Shown: positions 1 through 7,658 of the stretch, one piece after another | Layout of the letters: each line of letters starts with the position of its first letter | Position numbering within the stretch: the first letter of the stretch is position 1 | Assembly (NCBI GenBank): GCA_011523445.1 | Contig: WTGT01000255.1 | Location: 1-12,258, forward strand | Origin: Paracoccaceae bacterium | GTDB taxonomy: Bacteria; Pseudomonadota; Alphaproteobacteria; Rhodobacterales; Rhodobacteraceae | Direction: 5' to 3' | Length of the DNA stretch: 12,258 bases | Made by a program: the position numbers and the translations under genes | Notes under the pieces: model-generated | Told to the model about the DNA's origin: nothing | Database searches by the model: none | The model's input: only the letters and a program-made list of their open reading frames with translations

Positions 1-1436
1 GCAGCACTCAGACTTCCATTCTCTTTCCATGTTTCATAGGGACCTGTATCAGGTAGTATAGTCTCATAATTGGCAGTCGTGTAGTGGGCCAACGTATGGC
101 TGGTTGAAAGGAAATTCTCACCTGGCCCTGCTTCAAGATAACTTTGTTTGGACAGAGTAGCTTCACTAACTTCCATTCCCTGTATCAAGCGAAGCAAGGC
201 ACCACAATTGTCCAAATCCATGATGAATTTTTCATAGGACATGGTTAACCCACCTTCAAGCCAACCAACCGCATGCCATACCTGATGCGAGCCGGACATT
301 ACCGTTGTCCACATAGCATTGGCACTATCCAGCATTGCCTGACCATCAGGGCTGTTGGCAGCGGTAATCTGACCTCCGCCAGATCGGACGGGTACGCCAA
401 GGCGGTGTCCTAATTGTGATAATGCCATATTCACCAAATTGGCTTCAGGGGTACCGAAGGTAAGCGATCCTGTCCGTAAATTCATCGTGGAATGAAAACT
501 GCCCATTACTACCGGGCAGCCAGGACGCACCAGCTGGGTAAGGGCAATACCTGTCATGGCCTCGGCCAGAGTTTGAGCCGTAATCGCGGCAGGAGTGACT
601 GGCCCCATAGCACCACCAAAAATTGCTGGAGACACACATACACATTGATTCGCAGCAGCGTATTCCCTCAAGGCCCCCGACATTGTTTCATCAAAGACAA
701 AGGGTGAATTGATGTTGATATTGCCCTGCATAACTGCATTCTGGTCAAGAAAATCACTACCAAAGACAATGCGTGCCATGTTAAGTGAGTCTCTGGCTCG
801 CTCAGGGGAAGTCACCCCACCCATAAATGGTTTGTCAGATAATGTCAGATGTGCAAATACCATATCAAGGTGGCGTTTATTGACCGGTACATTAACAGGT
901 TCAACCACAGTACCTCCCGAGTGGTGTAGATAAGGCGATTGATAGGTAAGTTTTACAAATTTATAAAAGTCCTCAATCGTTGCATATCGACGACCAGTAT
1001 CCAAATCTGTGACAAAAGGAGATCCATAACCAGGCATGAAAACGATACTATTGCCACCAATTGCAATAGTTCGCTCGGGATTTCTGGCATGCAGTTTGAA
1101 GAAATCAGGTGCGGTGGTACAAAGCTGTCGGGCCAAACCGTCAGGAAACCGCACACGCCGTTTGTCTATTTGTGCACCAACATCAGCAAAAAGATCGATT
1201 GCAACATCGTCCCCCCTGAACTCCATACCAATATTTTCAAGAAGCCAATCAGCATGGTTCTCCAGTGCCTTGAGTTCATCTTCATCAAGTAGCTTGTAGG
1301 GGGGAATTTGCCGATTTTGAACCACTCGGATAGAGGTGTTGGGCTGTTTCTGGTTGCGTTTGCGACCACGAGGCCTAGCCCGAGTGGACACTTGTTCAGT
1401 CTTTTTGGCAATAGGATCTGAATCGGATTTTACCAT
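1..1436 (-). CDS. MttB-family (trimethylamine/glycine-betaine-type) corrinoid methyltransferase, 3' end off window
   Basis: Reading the minus strand from the ATG at 1436-1434 gives 478 open codons to the window edge. The N-terminus is basic and low-complexity (ARPRGRKRNQ, about residues 20-29), as in many bacterial homologues. The core follows: LLDEDEL (about 47-53), ENIGMEF, IGGNSIVFMPGYG, FMGGVTSPERA, FGGAMGPVTPAA, LTQLVRPGCPVVMG, AVGWLEGGL and EAGPGENFLSTSHTL near the edge. These are hallmarks of the MttB family (COG5598), whose members move a methyl group from a quaternary or tertiary amine to a corrinoid protein. Family length is about 510-525 residues, so roughly 40 are missing. No in-frame TAG interrupts the visible part, so it belongs to the non-pyrrolysine branch, which includes betaine-type demethylases. 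The ribosome site is weak (GGAA). No corrinoid partner gene is visible. Family is confident; the methylated substrate is unknown. Confidence 0.9.
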   Translation of the reverse strand, partial: MVKSDSDPIAKKTEQVSTRARPRGRKRNQKQPNTSIRVVQNRQIPPYKLLDEDELKALENHADWLLENIGMEFRGDDVAIDLFADVGAQIDKRRVRFPDGLARQLCTTAPDFFKLHARNPERTIAIGGNSIVFMPGYGSPFVTDLDTGRRYATIEDFYKFVKLTYQSPYLHHSGGTVVEPVNVPVNKRHLDMVFAHLTLSDKPFMGGVTSPERARDSLNMARIVFGSDFLDQNAVMQGNININSPFVFDETMSGALREYAAANQCVCVSPAIFGGAMGPVTPAAITAQTLAEAMTGIALTQLVRPGCPVVMGSFHSTMNLRTGSLTFGTPEANLVNMALSQLGHRLGVPVRSGGGQITAANSPDGQAMLDSANAMWTTVMSGSHQVWHAVGWLEGGLTMSYEKFIMDLDNCGALLRLIQGMEVSEATLSKQSYLEAGPGENFLSTSHTLAHYTTANYETILPDTGPYETWKENGSLSA

Positions 1437-1681
1437 CTTCGGATTCCATATTTTCAAACTTAATATTATCGGAATCTTGATAAGTTATAATCGAATTTTC
1501 TTTAATCCCCTAGAATTTCCAATTTATTTCGGCGCTTACCCCAGTAATTTTCTCATATTATTCCAATGACGGAATTATTGAAAATCCAGGATTTGAAGAC
1601 CGATTTTTTTTTAAGTTGGAATCAAGTGGTAGATTTATTTACTGGAGGCACCCTTTTGTTTCCCCCTATAATTTTCCAGCT
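1437..1681. other. AT-rich gap between MttB-like gene and bdhA
   Basis: This 245-base spacer separates the bdhA stop from the methyltransferase start. It is clearly AT-rich and contains a run of nine T on the plus strand (1604-1612), but no stable hairpin precedes that run. I found no convincing -35/-10 pair for the methyltransferase gene. The gap is long enough to hold a promoter, so the methyltransferase may be a separate transcription unit. No RNA gene or conserved ORF is recognised here. Confidence 0.4.
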
Positions 1682-2464
1682 CTATTGCGCAAGCCAACCA
1701 CCATTAATGTCAATCGTAGAACCACGAATTTCTGATGCAGCGTCTGAGCACAGATACATAACCGCTTGGCCGATCTGCTTAGTGGTAATAAAGGTCTCGG
1801 ACGGTTGCTTTTCACCGAGCAACCGCTTTATCGCCTCTGCTTCAGGAATATCCTCTCTTTTGGCCAATGCATCAATTTGTTTTTGAGCCAACGGCGTTCG
1901 TACCCAGCCCGGACAAATCGCATTGCAAGTGATTGGAGTACCTGCAGTTTCAAGTGCAACAACTTTAGTTAGTCCCAAAACGCCATGTTTTGCAGCTACG
2001 TAAGCCGCTTTGTTGATAGAGGCAACCTGACCATGCACAGAAGATATGTTCACAATCCTTCCGCTGTTTTGTGCCCTCATGATCGGCAACGCGGCTTGGA
2101 TCGTGTGGAAATTCGAAGATAGGTTGATTGCGATTATTTGATCCCAACGCTCTTTCGGAAAATCCTCGATTGAATCCGTGTGTTGGATACCGGCGTTGTT
2201 GACCAGAATATCGACCGTCGAGAAATGGGTAGAACATTCTTGCACCATCGTAAGGATTTCATCCGGATTGCTCATATCGGCATTTGAATAAAGCACATCA
2301 ACTCCAAAGTCAGAACGGATACATTCAGCAATCGCTTCAATCTCTGACTTTTCGCCAAACCCATTGAGCAAAATATTGCATCCAGATTCTGCGAGGGTTT
2401 GAGCAATCGCCAAGCCTATGCCACTGGTCGACCCGGTTACTATTGCAGTCTTCTTTTTTGTCAT
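1682..2464 (-). CDS. bdhA: D-3-hydroxybutyrate dehydrogenase (SDR family)
   Basis: This 260-residue classical short-chain dehydrogenase should interconvert D-3-hydroxybutyrate and acetoacetate with NAD in the cytoplasm. Visible motifs are the dinucleotide loop G11xxxG15xG17, NNAG at 89-92, Asn114, and the catalytic Ser142, Tyr155 and Lys159. The substrate carboxylate contacts known from Pseudomonas fragi 3-hydroxybutyrate dehydrogenase (Gln94, His144, Lys152, Trp187, Gln196) all occur here at the same numbers, and the length is also the same. That makes the specificity unusually secure for an SDR. The C-terminal GEKQPS and DINGGW segments also fit. The start lies 13 bases after the DctM stop, with only a weak purine-rich site, so translation is probably coupled to the transporter gene. 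In this locus it may act on imported 3-hydroxybutyrate or on a related hydroxy acid made by the pathway. Confidence 0.93.
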   Translation of the reverse strand: MTKKKTAIVTGSTSGIGLAIAQTLAESGCNILLNGFGEKSEIEAIAECIRSDFGVDVLYSNADMSNPDEILTMVQECSTHFSTVDILVNNAGIQHTDSIEDFPKERWDQIIAINLSSNFHTIQAALPIMRAQNSGRIVNISSVHGQVASINKAAYVAAKHGVLGLTKVVALETAGTPITCNAICPGWVRTPLAQKQIDALAKREDIPEAEAIKRLLGEKQPSETFITTKQIGQAVMYLCSDAASEIRGSTIDINGGWLAQ

Positions 2465-2477
2465 TGCGATACTCTTG

Positions 2478-4493
2478 TCATTCTAACGGAGCCAATACAT
2501 CCATTGAGTTGGGTAGCCAAAGTGTGATTTCAGGGAAAATGGTCAATAGGATGATCACTAGCACTTCGACTATCACAAACGGGATGATCCCACGATAGAT
2601 GGTGGCCATACGCACATCGTATTTTTTGGCCACGCCATGAATAACGAACACATTGATGCCGATCGGCGGGGTAATTTGGCCCATTTCCATCATAATCACC
2701 ATGATTACTCCGAACCAGATAGGATCGAAACCCAAGCCGACTACCGTGGGAAAGAGAATCGGCAAGGTGAGCATCATCATCGGGATGATATTCATGACCA
2801 TTCCTAGCACGAGGTACAGCAACAGGATCAGAATGAAGATCACGTAGCGCGACACATCCAAACTACCGAGGAAATTGGCGAACTCACGTGGGATATCAGT
2901 CAGTGTCACAAAATACCCTAGCAAGCCTACACCAATCAGGATCGTGAAGATCATTGCACTTGTCGTGGTAGCTTCCAACAGGGCGTTGAAGAGTTTTTGC
3001 CGATTGAAGCCCTTTGAAAAAAGCGCAATCAACAATGCCCCGCTGGCCCCAACACCACCGGCTTCGGTTGGTGTCAGGATCCCTGAGTAAATTCCGCCGA
3101 TGACAGCGGCAAACAAGGCAGCTACAGGCCAGATATCAAAGATCGACCTTGCTATCTGCTGTAGTGTGAACCTCTTAGATTTCGGTCCCAGCTTGGGGTT
3201 CAGAATGCATTGTACATAGACGGCAAGACAAAACCCGGTGGTCAGAATGATACCGGGAATAATTCCTGCCATAAACATCTTACCTATCGATTGCTCAGTG
3301 ATGATTCCGTAAACAACGAACCCAATGCTGGGAGGGATCAAGATCCCCAGCGTCCCACCGGCGGCTACAGAACCGGTTGCTAGGGAGTCGTCATAGTTAT
3401 ATTTTTTCATTTCGGGTAGCGAGACTGACCCCATCGTGGCCGCAGCGGCCACGCTTTCACCGCAGATTGCTGCGAACCCCCCGCAACCAGCCACTGTACC
3501 GATGGCCAACCCTCCTGGCAACCTACCAAATACTTTGATTCCAGCGTTATAAAGCTTGGCTCCAATTCCGGCATGAAGGATGAGAAAGCCCATAAGCAGG
3601 AAGAACGGGATTACTGTGAAGAAGTAATGTGCAACAGCGTCGTAAGTGTTGATCTTCGATACATTGAAAGCAACGTCTTGACCGATCAGAAACATGAGAC
3701 CAGTCAGACCGGTGAATGCCATCGCGAAGCCGACTGGAAAGCCCAGCATGAGAATGATCATCAGGAATAGAGTGTACAGAATGCCCACCGTCGTCGAACT
3801 TAAGTCTCCGAATAGCAACTTCAATAGTTCCGCTGAGTAGATTCCTGCAATACCAATGACTGCAATAGCCGCTATTATCAAGGCTAACTTGGTACGATTT
3901 CGATGATACTGGTACAAACCGGACAAATGTGTGAGCAACAAGGCGAGAATTGCAACAGTCAACAGCAATGTCCCAATTGCTGCGAAGGAGTATAGAACCC
4001 AATAAGGCATTTGGATGATATCAGAGAACTCCTCGTTTTCAAAGGCTTCTAGGGCTCGTGTAGTACTCAGCCAACTCATAGAACCAAAGAGGAAAATTCC
4101 CCAAATTGAGAACACACTTTGCAAAAAGCTGTTCACTGGTGCGGACAAAACGGAGGTAATCAGATCAACGGCTACATGCTGGTTTTTAAGCATCGTGTAG
4201 GCAATGCTAAAAAACGCCATAAAAACGAGCATGAATGTTTGAAGTTCGATCATGCCAGAGAGCGGGTTATTGAACACCAAACGACTAAACAAATCCACGA
4301 CCATAAAGATCGACATAAGCAAAGTAACAATTGCTGCGGCGTAACAAAGATATCGGGCTATGGGTTCGAGGAGAGCATGAATGAGTTGGCCAAGTTTCGC
4401 GAAAGTATCATCAGGCTTGCCATGTTGGCCTGAACCGTTTCCACCACCCTGAAAAACTAGTGGGTTGCCAACAATTTCGTCAGATTTACCCAT
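2478..4493 (-). CDS. TRAP transporter fused small and large membrane subunits (DctQM)
   Basis: About 671 residues and strongly hydrophobic. Residues about 30-200 form the four-helix DctQ domain (the small subunit, with an SGMIELQTF turn and an IQMPYWVLY segment). After a linker helix, residues about 235-660 form the DctM domain with a dozen membrane segments. DctM marks include LGFPVGFAMAFTGL, GRLPGGLAIGTV, the CGESVAAAATMGSVSLPEM segment, GTLGILIPPS, TPTEAGGVGA and GQITPPIGINVF. DctM carries solute by a sodium-driven mechanism after delivery by the periplasmic receptor encoded just upstream. Natural QM fusions are a known TRAP variant. I chose the ATG at 4493; a TTG one codon earlier (4496) is possible. 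The ribosome site is poor. A strong hairpin separates the gene from the receptor gene, as expected if receptor mRNA must exceed membrane-subunit mRNA. Confidence 0.95.
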   Translation of the reverse strand: MGKSDEIVGNPLVFQGGGNGSGQHGKPDDTFAKLGQLIHALLEPIARYLCYAAAIVTLLMSIFMVVDLFSRLVFNNPLSGMIELQTFMLVFMAFFSIAYTMLKNQHVAVDLITSVLSAPVNSFLQSVFSIWGIFLFGSMSWLSTTRALEAFENEEFSDIIQMPYWVLYSFAAIGTLLLTVAILALLLTHLSGLYQYHRNRTKLALIIAAIAVIGIAGIYSAELLKLLFGDLSSTTVGILYTLFLMIILMLGFPVGFAMAFTGLTGLMFLIGQDVAFNVSKINTYDAVAHYFFTVIPFFLLMGFLILHAGIGAKLYNAGIKVFGRLPGGLAIGTVAGCGGFAAICGESVAAAATMGSVSLPEMKKYNYDDSLATGSVAAGGTLGILIPPSIGFVVYGIITEQSIGKMFMAGIIPGIILTTGFCLAVYVQCILNPKLGPKSKRFTLQQIARSIFDIWPVAALFAAVIGGIYSGILTPTEAGGVGASGALLIALFSKGFNRQKLFNALLEATTTSAMIFTILIGVGLLGYFVTLTDIPREFANFLGSLDVSRYVIFILILLLYLVLGMVMNIIPMMMLTLPILFPTVVGLGFDPIWFGVIMVIMMEMGQITPPIGINVFVIHGVAKKYDVRMATIYRGIIPFVIVEVLVIILLTIFPEITLWLPNSMDVLAPLE

Positions 4494-4607
4494 CAATCAT
4501 TCTCGCCAAAACGCCTCTAAAATAAGGTTGGCGATCCGTATTTCTTCAAAATTCGAGCCTGCAGGTAAGAGTACCTTGTTACGAATCTCTCTTTCGGATC
4601 GGAAAGT

Positions 4608-4635
4608 GACCGAACGGCAGGAGTGCCGTTCGGTC
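4608..4635 (-). promoter_or_regulatory. Perfect 12-bp intercistronic hairpin after the TRAP receptor gene
   Basis: The arm GACCGAACGGCA (4608-4619) and its exact complement (4624-4635) flank a four-base loop. The structure begins about 15 bases after the receptor stop codon. On the transcribed (minus) strand no uridine run follows, only ACTTTCC, so it does not look like a complete intrinsic terminator. A partial attenuator, or a 3' stabiliser that protects receptor mRNA, is more likely. This is inferred from position and structure. Confidence 0.6.
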
Positions 4636-4650
4636 CAGTAGTTAGAAAGA

Positions 4651-5727
4651 TTATTCCTGCCAGTCGTTGCCCCACCACTCGGCGGAAGTGTAGTCCATAC
4701 CTTTGAATTCAGCAGTATATTCCTGAACCTTGGCCAAGATTGCTTCACCATCAATGCCTTTGTCAGCCATAGTAGCAAGCCATGTATCATAGGCAGGCTT
4801 CGTGGCCGCGACCCATTCCGCTTTTGCCTCGGTATCGAAGGTGATGATGTTGTCACCCCTGTCTCTAACCTTTGCCAGGGTCGAGTTGCGACGATTGTCC
4901 ACAATTGCTCCAGTGAAATTCGTCAGTTCATTTTCCATGGAACGGAAGATTTCCTGTTGCTCCGGCGACAGCTTGTCCCAAGTCTGCTGACTCATTGTCA
5001 TGGGTATCATGATGAAGGGACCACCGACCAGCGAATGATTGCTTGCAAAATCCGTTACCTTCCACTTAATCATCGGAGCGGTTGGGAACCATACGCCATC
5101 AATCGCCTTGCGCTGTAAAGTGACATAGATGTCAGCCAACGGTAGGTTACGTGGTGTTGCCCCCAACATTTCGCTATAGGTGACTGCCGATTTAGAAAAA
5201 CCACCGATTTCCAACCCTTGCAAGTCAGCCAAAGACTCAACAGGCTTCACATCTTTGTGGATGTGTAAGTTGAAGAAGTCAGATACATGGTAACCAAGAG
5301 GTGCCAGACCTTCAAACTCGGCTTGAACTTCTGGCACCGTGTTATAAAGCTTCTGAAACACATGATTTGCTTCAACTGTACTGTCGAACTGGAACGGCAG
5401 GGTCATCACATGAGTTGCTGGAAACTGGCTTTCTTGCGTGAAGATACCCGTGGTTACCACCAAATCGACAAGGCCAGATTTCAATCCGTCAACTGTCTGT
5501 GGGGCTTTCACCAAAGTGCCACCATGGAACCATTTGAAGGTCAACTCACCATTGGTGCGACGCTCAATTTCCTCAAGGTAAGGGATGTACACGTATTGAA
5601 CAAGGTAGTGGCTTTCAGGCTCAAAGCTACCAACCTTGATTTCCATTTGCGCCGATGCGGGTACAGCAAATAGTAGGGGAGCAATCGTAAAGACTACTGC
5701 CATTTTCATCCAATTTAATAGTTTCAT
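4651..5727 (-). CDS. TRAP transporter periplasmic substrate-binding protein (DctP family)
   Basis: This 358-residue protein has an N-terminal signal peptide: basic start, hydrophobic core, and PASA before Gln27, giving a likely cleavage after residue 26. It is therefore periplasmic and should bind the imported solute and hand it to the fused DctQM. Family marks are KVGSFEPESH near 31-40, VDGLKSGLVDLVV at 79-91, MTLPFQF at 108-114, and LADLQGLEIGG followed by LPLADIYVTLQRKAIDGVW at 195-213. In most DctP proteins the segment after LKGLK has a conserved Arg that grips the substrate carboxylate (Arg147 in Haemophilus SiaP). Here that position reads Gly175, and the specificity helix has Trp213 where QEN is common, so a non-classical ligand is likely. 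A near-perfect Shine-Dalgarno (AAGGAGGA, 5735-5742) sits seven bases before the ATG, fitting high expression. Confidence 0.93.
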   Translation of the reverse strand: MKLLNWMKMAVVFTIAPLLFAVPASAQMEIKVGSFEPESHYLVQYVYIPYLEEIERRTNGELTFKWFHGGTLVKAPQTVDGLKSGLVDLVVTTGIFTQESQFPATHVMTLPFQFDSTVEANHVFQKLYNTVPEVQAEFEGLAPLGYHVSDFFNLHIHKDVKPVESLADLQGLEIGGFSKSAVTYSEMLGATPRNLPLADIYVTLQRKAIDGVWFPTAPMIKWKVTDFASNHSLVGGPFIMIPMTMSQQTWDKLSPEQQEIFRSMENELTNFTGAIVDNRRNSTLAKVRDRGDNIITFDTEAKAEWVAATKPAYDTWLATMADKGIDGEAILAKVQEYTAEFKGMDYTSAEWWGNDWQE

Positions 5728-5809
5728 TTCAGTTTCCTCCTTGTTAATCAGTTTTGCTCTCAGAACCCCCTATGAGATTCACTTGAAAGCAGGATATCGG
5801 ACAGACGCT

Positions 5810-6686
5810 TCATCCAAGCGCCGCCAATTCGTTTTCGAGCCCTTCAATAGTGCCCAAGATTTCTTGCCAACCTGGTTCCCATTCCAGAAAACCGGTATCC
5901 CAACGCCCGTTTGCACCTACGAAATGGGCAAATGGGATCGCGTCTTGATAAACTTTGATACCCGTAAATATCTTGGTGTCCGCGATCATCGCATAGGGTT
6001 GATCTTTGGTGTTTCTTGCTTCTTCAAAACTTTCCAGGATTTCGGGAATGCTGTTGCCGTTGATCTGTCGGGCTTTAAAACCGAAGGCTGCCATCTTTTT
6101 ACGAACTGGTTCGACGGCCATGACATCGGATGTTTTGCCAGTAGCCCCAAGATCATTGTTGTCAATGATTACGACAAAGTTGGACAGTCTATAGTGAGCA
6201 GCGAACATAAAGGCTTCCCAAACGCTACCTTCGTGAAGTTCTCCGTCGGACAATAAACATATTATCCGTTTATCTGATCCTTTCATGTGTTCACCAAGGG
6301 CGATTCCTGCTGCCTGAGAAACACCGGTTCCTAAGGAACCCGAGGTAATTTCAAACCCCCGCGCACCTTCAATTGGGCTTTGATCAATTGGCGATCCATC
6401 CGCGCCCATCGTGCGTAATTCTTCCATGGAGTAGATACCCATTTCGACCATTGCCGCGAAATTGATGATGGTGTCGTGACCCGTTTGAATTGATGAAGCG
6501 GTCATGATACCAACCATCTCCATCAGGTCGCATTTCATCAAAAAAGATACAAGCTCCAACATCGGCTAGAGCGACGCCTTGTCCAGCGTATCCGCCTCTT
6601 TGCATACAAATGTCGACAACATTTCGTCGTATCTTTGCAGCCCAAAGTTCAAGTAATTTGATGCGCTTGCCAGAGTTGCTGATCAT
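5810..6686 (-). pseudogene. Transketolase N-terminal (thiamine-diphosphate) subunit, broken by a one-base frameshift
   Basis: Reading from the ATG at 6686 gives a transketolase N-terminal domain: AAKIRRNVVDICM, GGYAGQGVALADV, FFDEMR and HDRFINS (to residue 67). The expected next motif, TGHDTI, lies in another frame. Deleting one A of the AAA at 6484-6486 (minus-strand sense) joins them as INS-TGHDTIINFAAMVEMGIY and yields a 291-residue protein of normal length. As written, translation stops at 6384 after 100 residues. The restored part keeps the cofactor motif SDGELHEG...DNND, GFEITSGSLGTG, and a C-terminal PYAHF-type segment. A start at 6562 would give only a fragment lacking the first helix and cofactor loop. 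The ATG overlaps the stop of the C-terminal subunit gene (ATGA). Either a real lesion or a base-calling error explains it. Downstream genes remain intact. Confidence 0.85.
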
Positions 6687-7630
6687 GCCTTCACCCCTGC
6701 AATACGCTTGGCCAACCCATCTGGGTCCAATCCAAAGTGTTTTCGGATGTGACCAATAGATCCCCCGGGTGCCCAACTATCCGGTACACCAATTCGAGTA
6801 ATACGGGGCGCACGACCGACTTTTGACGTGATTTCGCTCACCAGTCCGCCCAAACCAGTAGAAATTTGATGGTTTTCGACCGTAACGATTTCCTCGTGGG
6901 CAAAGCAATAATCGATGATTTCCTGTTCATTCACAGGCTTGATTGTCGGAACATGCAAAAGCGAATGATCAACATCTTGATCAGCAAGAATGTCTGATGC
7001 CTCAACCGCCCACTGGGAGGCATGACCGCAAGAGATCACACCAATACCGTGTCCGATACGCAGCGGATAGGTTTTCCCAAGCTTAAACTTGAAGCTAGCC
7101 GGATCAAGCCATTTCGGAGTGGTTCCACGATGCCCACGCATATAAACAAGACCCGGCGTATCGCAGGCAATGTCCAACGCCTGGCCAAAATCGGTCACAT
7201 CCATGGGGTCAATGACTGTGGCGTGGGGAATAGCCCTTAGCATCCCTAAATCTTCGGTTCCCTGATGGTGAATGGGAGCTGGACTAGATATACCCGGCGT
7301 GAAGGCTAGACATATCCCTGTATTTTTGCTGGTTCCCATACAGATCAGCATTTGGTCAAAACACCGGCGGGAGGCATAGCTGCCGAATGTACTAGTCACC
7401 GGAATGAAACCAGTTTTAGCAAGCCCGGCTGCCACACCGACCTGATTTTGTTCGGCCATGCCGACTTCAACATATTGGTTTGGCAAGTCTTTGGTAACTT
7501 TGTAAAGATCACAATAGTGCGCCAAGTCAGCGCTCATCATGATGACATCCTTGCGTCGGGTACAAAGGTCAAAACTGATGTCATCAAACGCCGATGGCAC
7601 CATTTCGCGATCTTTAAGTTCCAACAGCAT
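6683..7630 (-). CDS. Transketolase C-terminal subunit (pyrimidine-binding plus C-terminal domains)
   Basis: From the ATG at 7630 this gives 315 residues. It pairs with the N-terminal subunit to form a split transketolase-type enzyme that transfers a two-carbon ketol unit using thiamine diphosphate. The pyrimidine-binding domain shows VIMMSADLAHYCDL, then YVEVGMAEQNQVGVAAGLA, where Glu60 is the cofactor-activating glutamate. FTPGISSPAPIHHQGTEDL and MLRAIPHATVIDP follow. The C-terminal domain contains GIGVISCGH, VPTIKPV and TVENHQISTGLGG. A longer reading frame begins upstream at 7747, but its first 39 residues overlap the end of the preceding gene and look unlike the family. The ATG at 7630 has AGGAGAGG ten bases upstream and was chosen. 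The stop overlaps the next start (ATGA), so the two halves are translationally coupled. The C half precedes the N half, the reverse of the usual order. Confidence 0.92.
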   Translation of the reverse strand: MLLELKDREMVPSAFDDISFDLCTRRKDVIMMSADLAHYCDLYKVTKDLPNQYVEVGMAEQNQVGVAAGLAKTGFIPVTSTFGSYASRRCFDQMLICMGTSKNTGICLAFTPGISSPAPIHHQGTEDLGMLRAIPHATVIDPMDVTDFGQALDIACDTPGLVYMRGHRGTTPKWLDPASFKFKLGKTYPLRIGHGIGVISCGHASQWAVEASDILADQDVDHSLLHVPTIKPVNEQEIIDYCFAHEEIVTVENHQISTGLGGLVSEITSKVGRAPRITRIGVPDSWAPGGSIGHIRKHFGLDPDGLAKRIAGVKA

Positions 7631-7640
7631 CAACGAATTC

Positions 7641-7648
7641 CCTCTCCT
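7641..7648 (-). promoter_or_regulatory. Ribosome binding site fixing the start of the transketolase C subunit
   Basis: AGGAGAGG on the minus strand ends ten bases before the ATG at 7630 and lies in the 28-base gap after the oxidoreductase stop. It supports the short start over the 7747 alternative, which would overlap the upstream gene by about 90 bases. Confidence 0.65.
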
Positions 7649-7658
7649 GAATGAAGAA

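Noticed and set aside
953..1299. Several 60-120-codon open frames overlapping the left end
   Set aside because: They lie opposite or out of frame with the continuous MttB-like coding sequence and show no family motifs.
1583..1612. AAATCC/GGATTT dyad followed by nine T on the plus strand as a terminator
   Set aside because: The dyad has a one-base centre and cannot form a stable stem, and no plus-strand gene ends here.
3547..4002. A 151-codon minus-strand frame within the transporter gene
   Set aside because: It is a shadow of the DctQM coding sequence, with no ribosome site or recognisable motif.
4608..4635. The 12-bp hairpin as a full intrinsic terminator
   Set aside because: No U-run follows it in the minus-strand direction, and the dctQM gene downstream lacks an evident promoter of its own, so read-through is needed.
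6502..6562. A start at 6562 giving a 250-residue transketolase N subunit
   Set aside because: The first ~20 residues read in that frame do not resemble the family. The family-like N-terminus lies in another frame from 6686 and joins perfectly after removing one base, so this is the downstream piece of a frameshifted gene.
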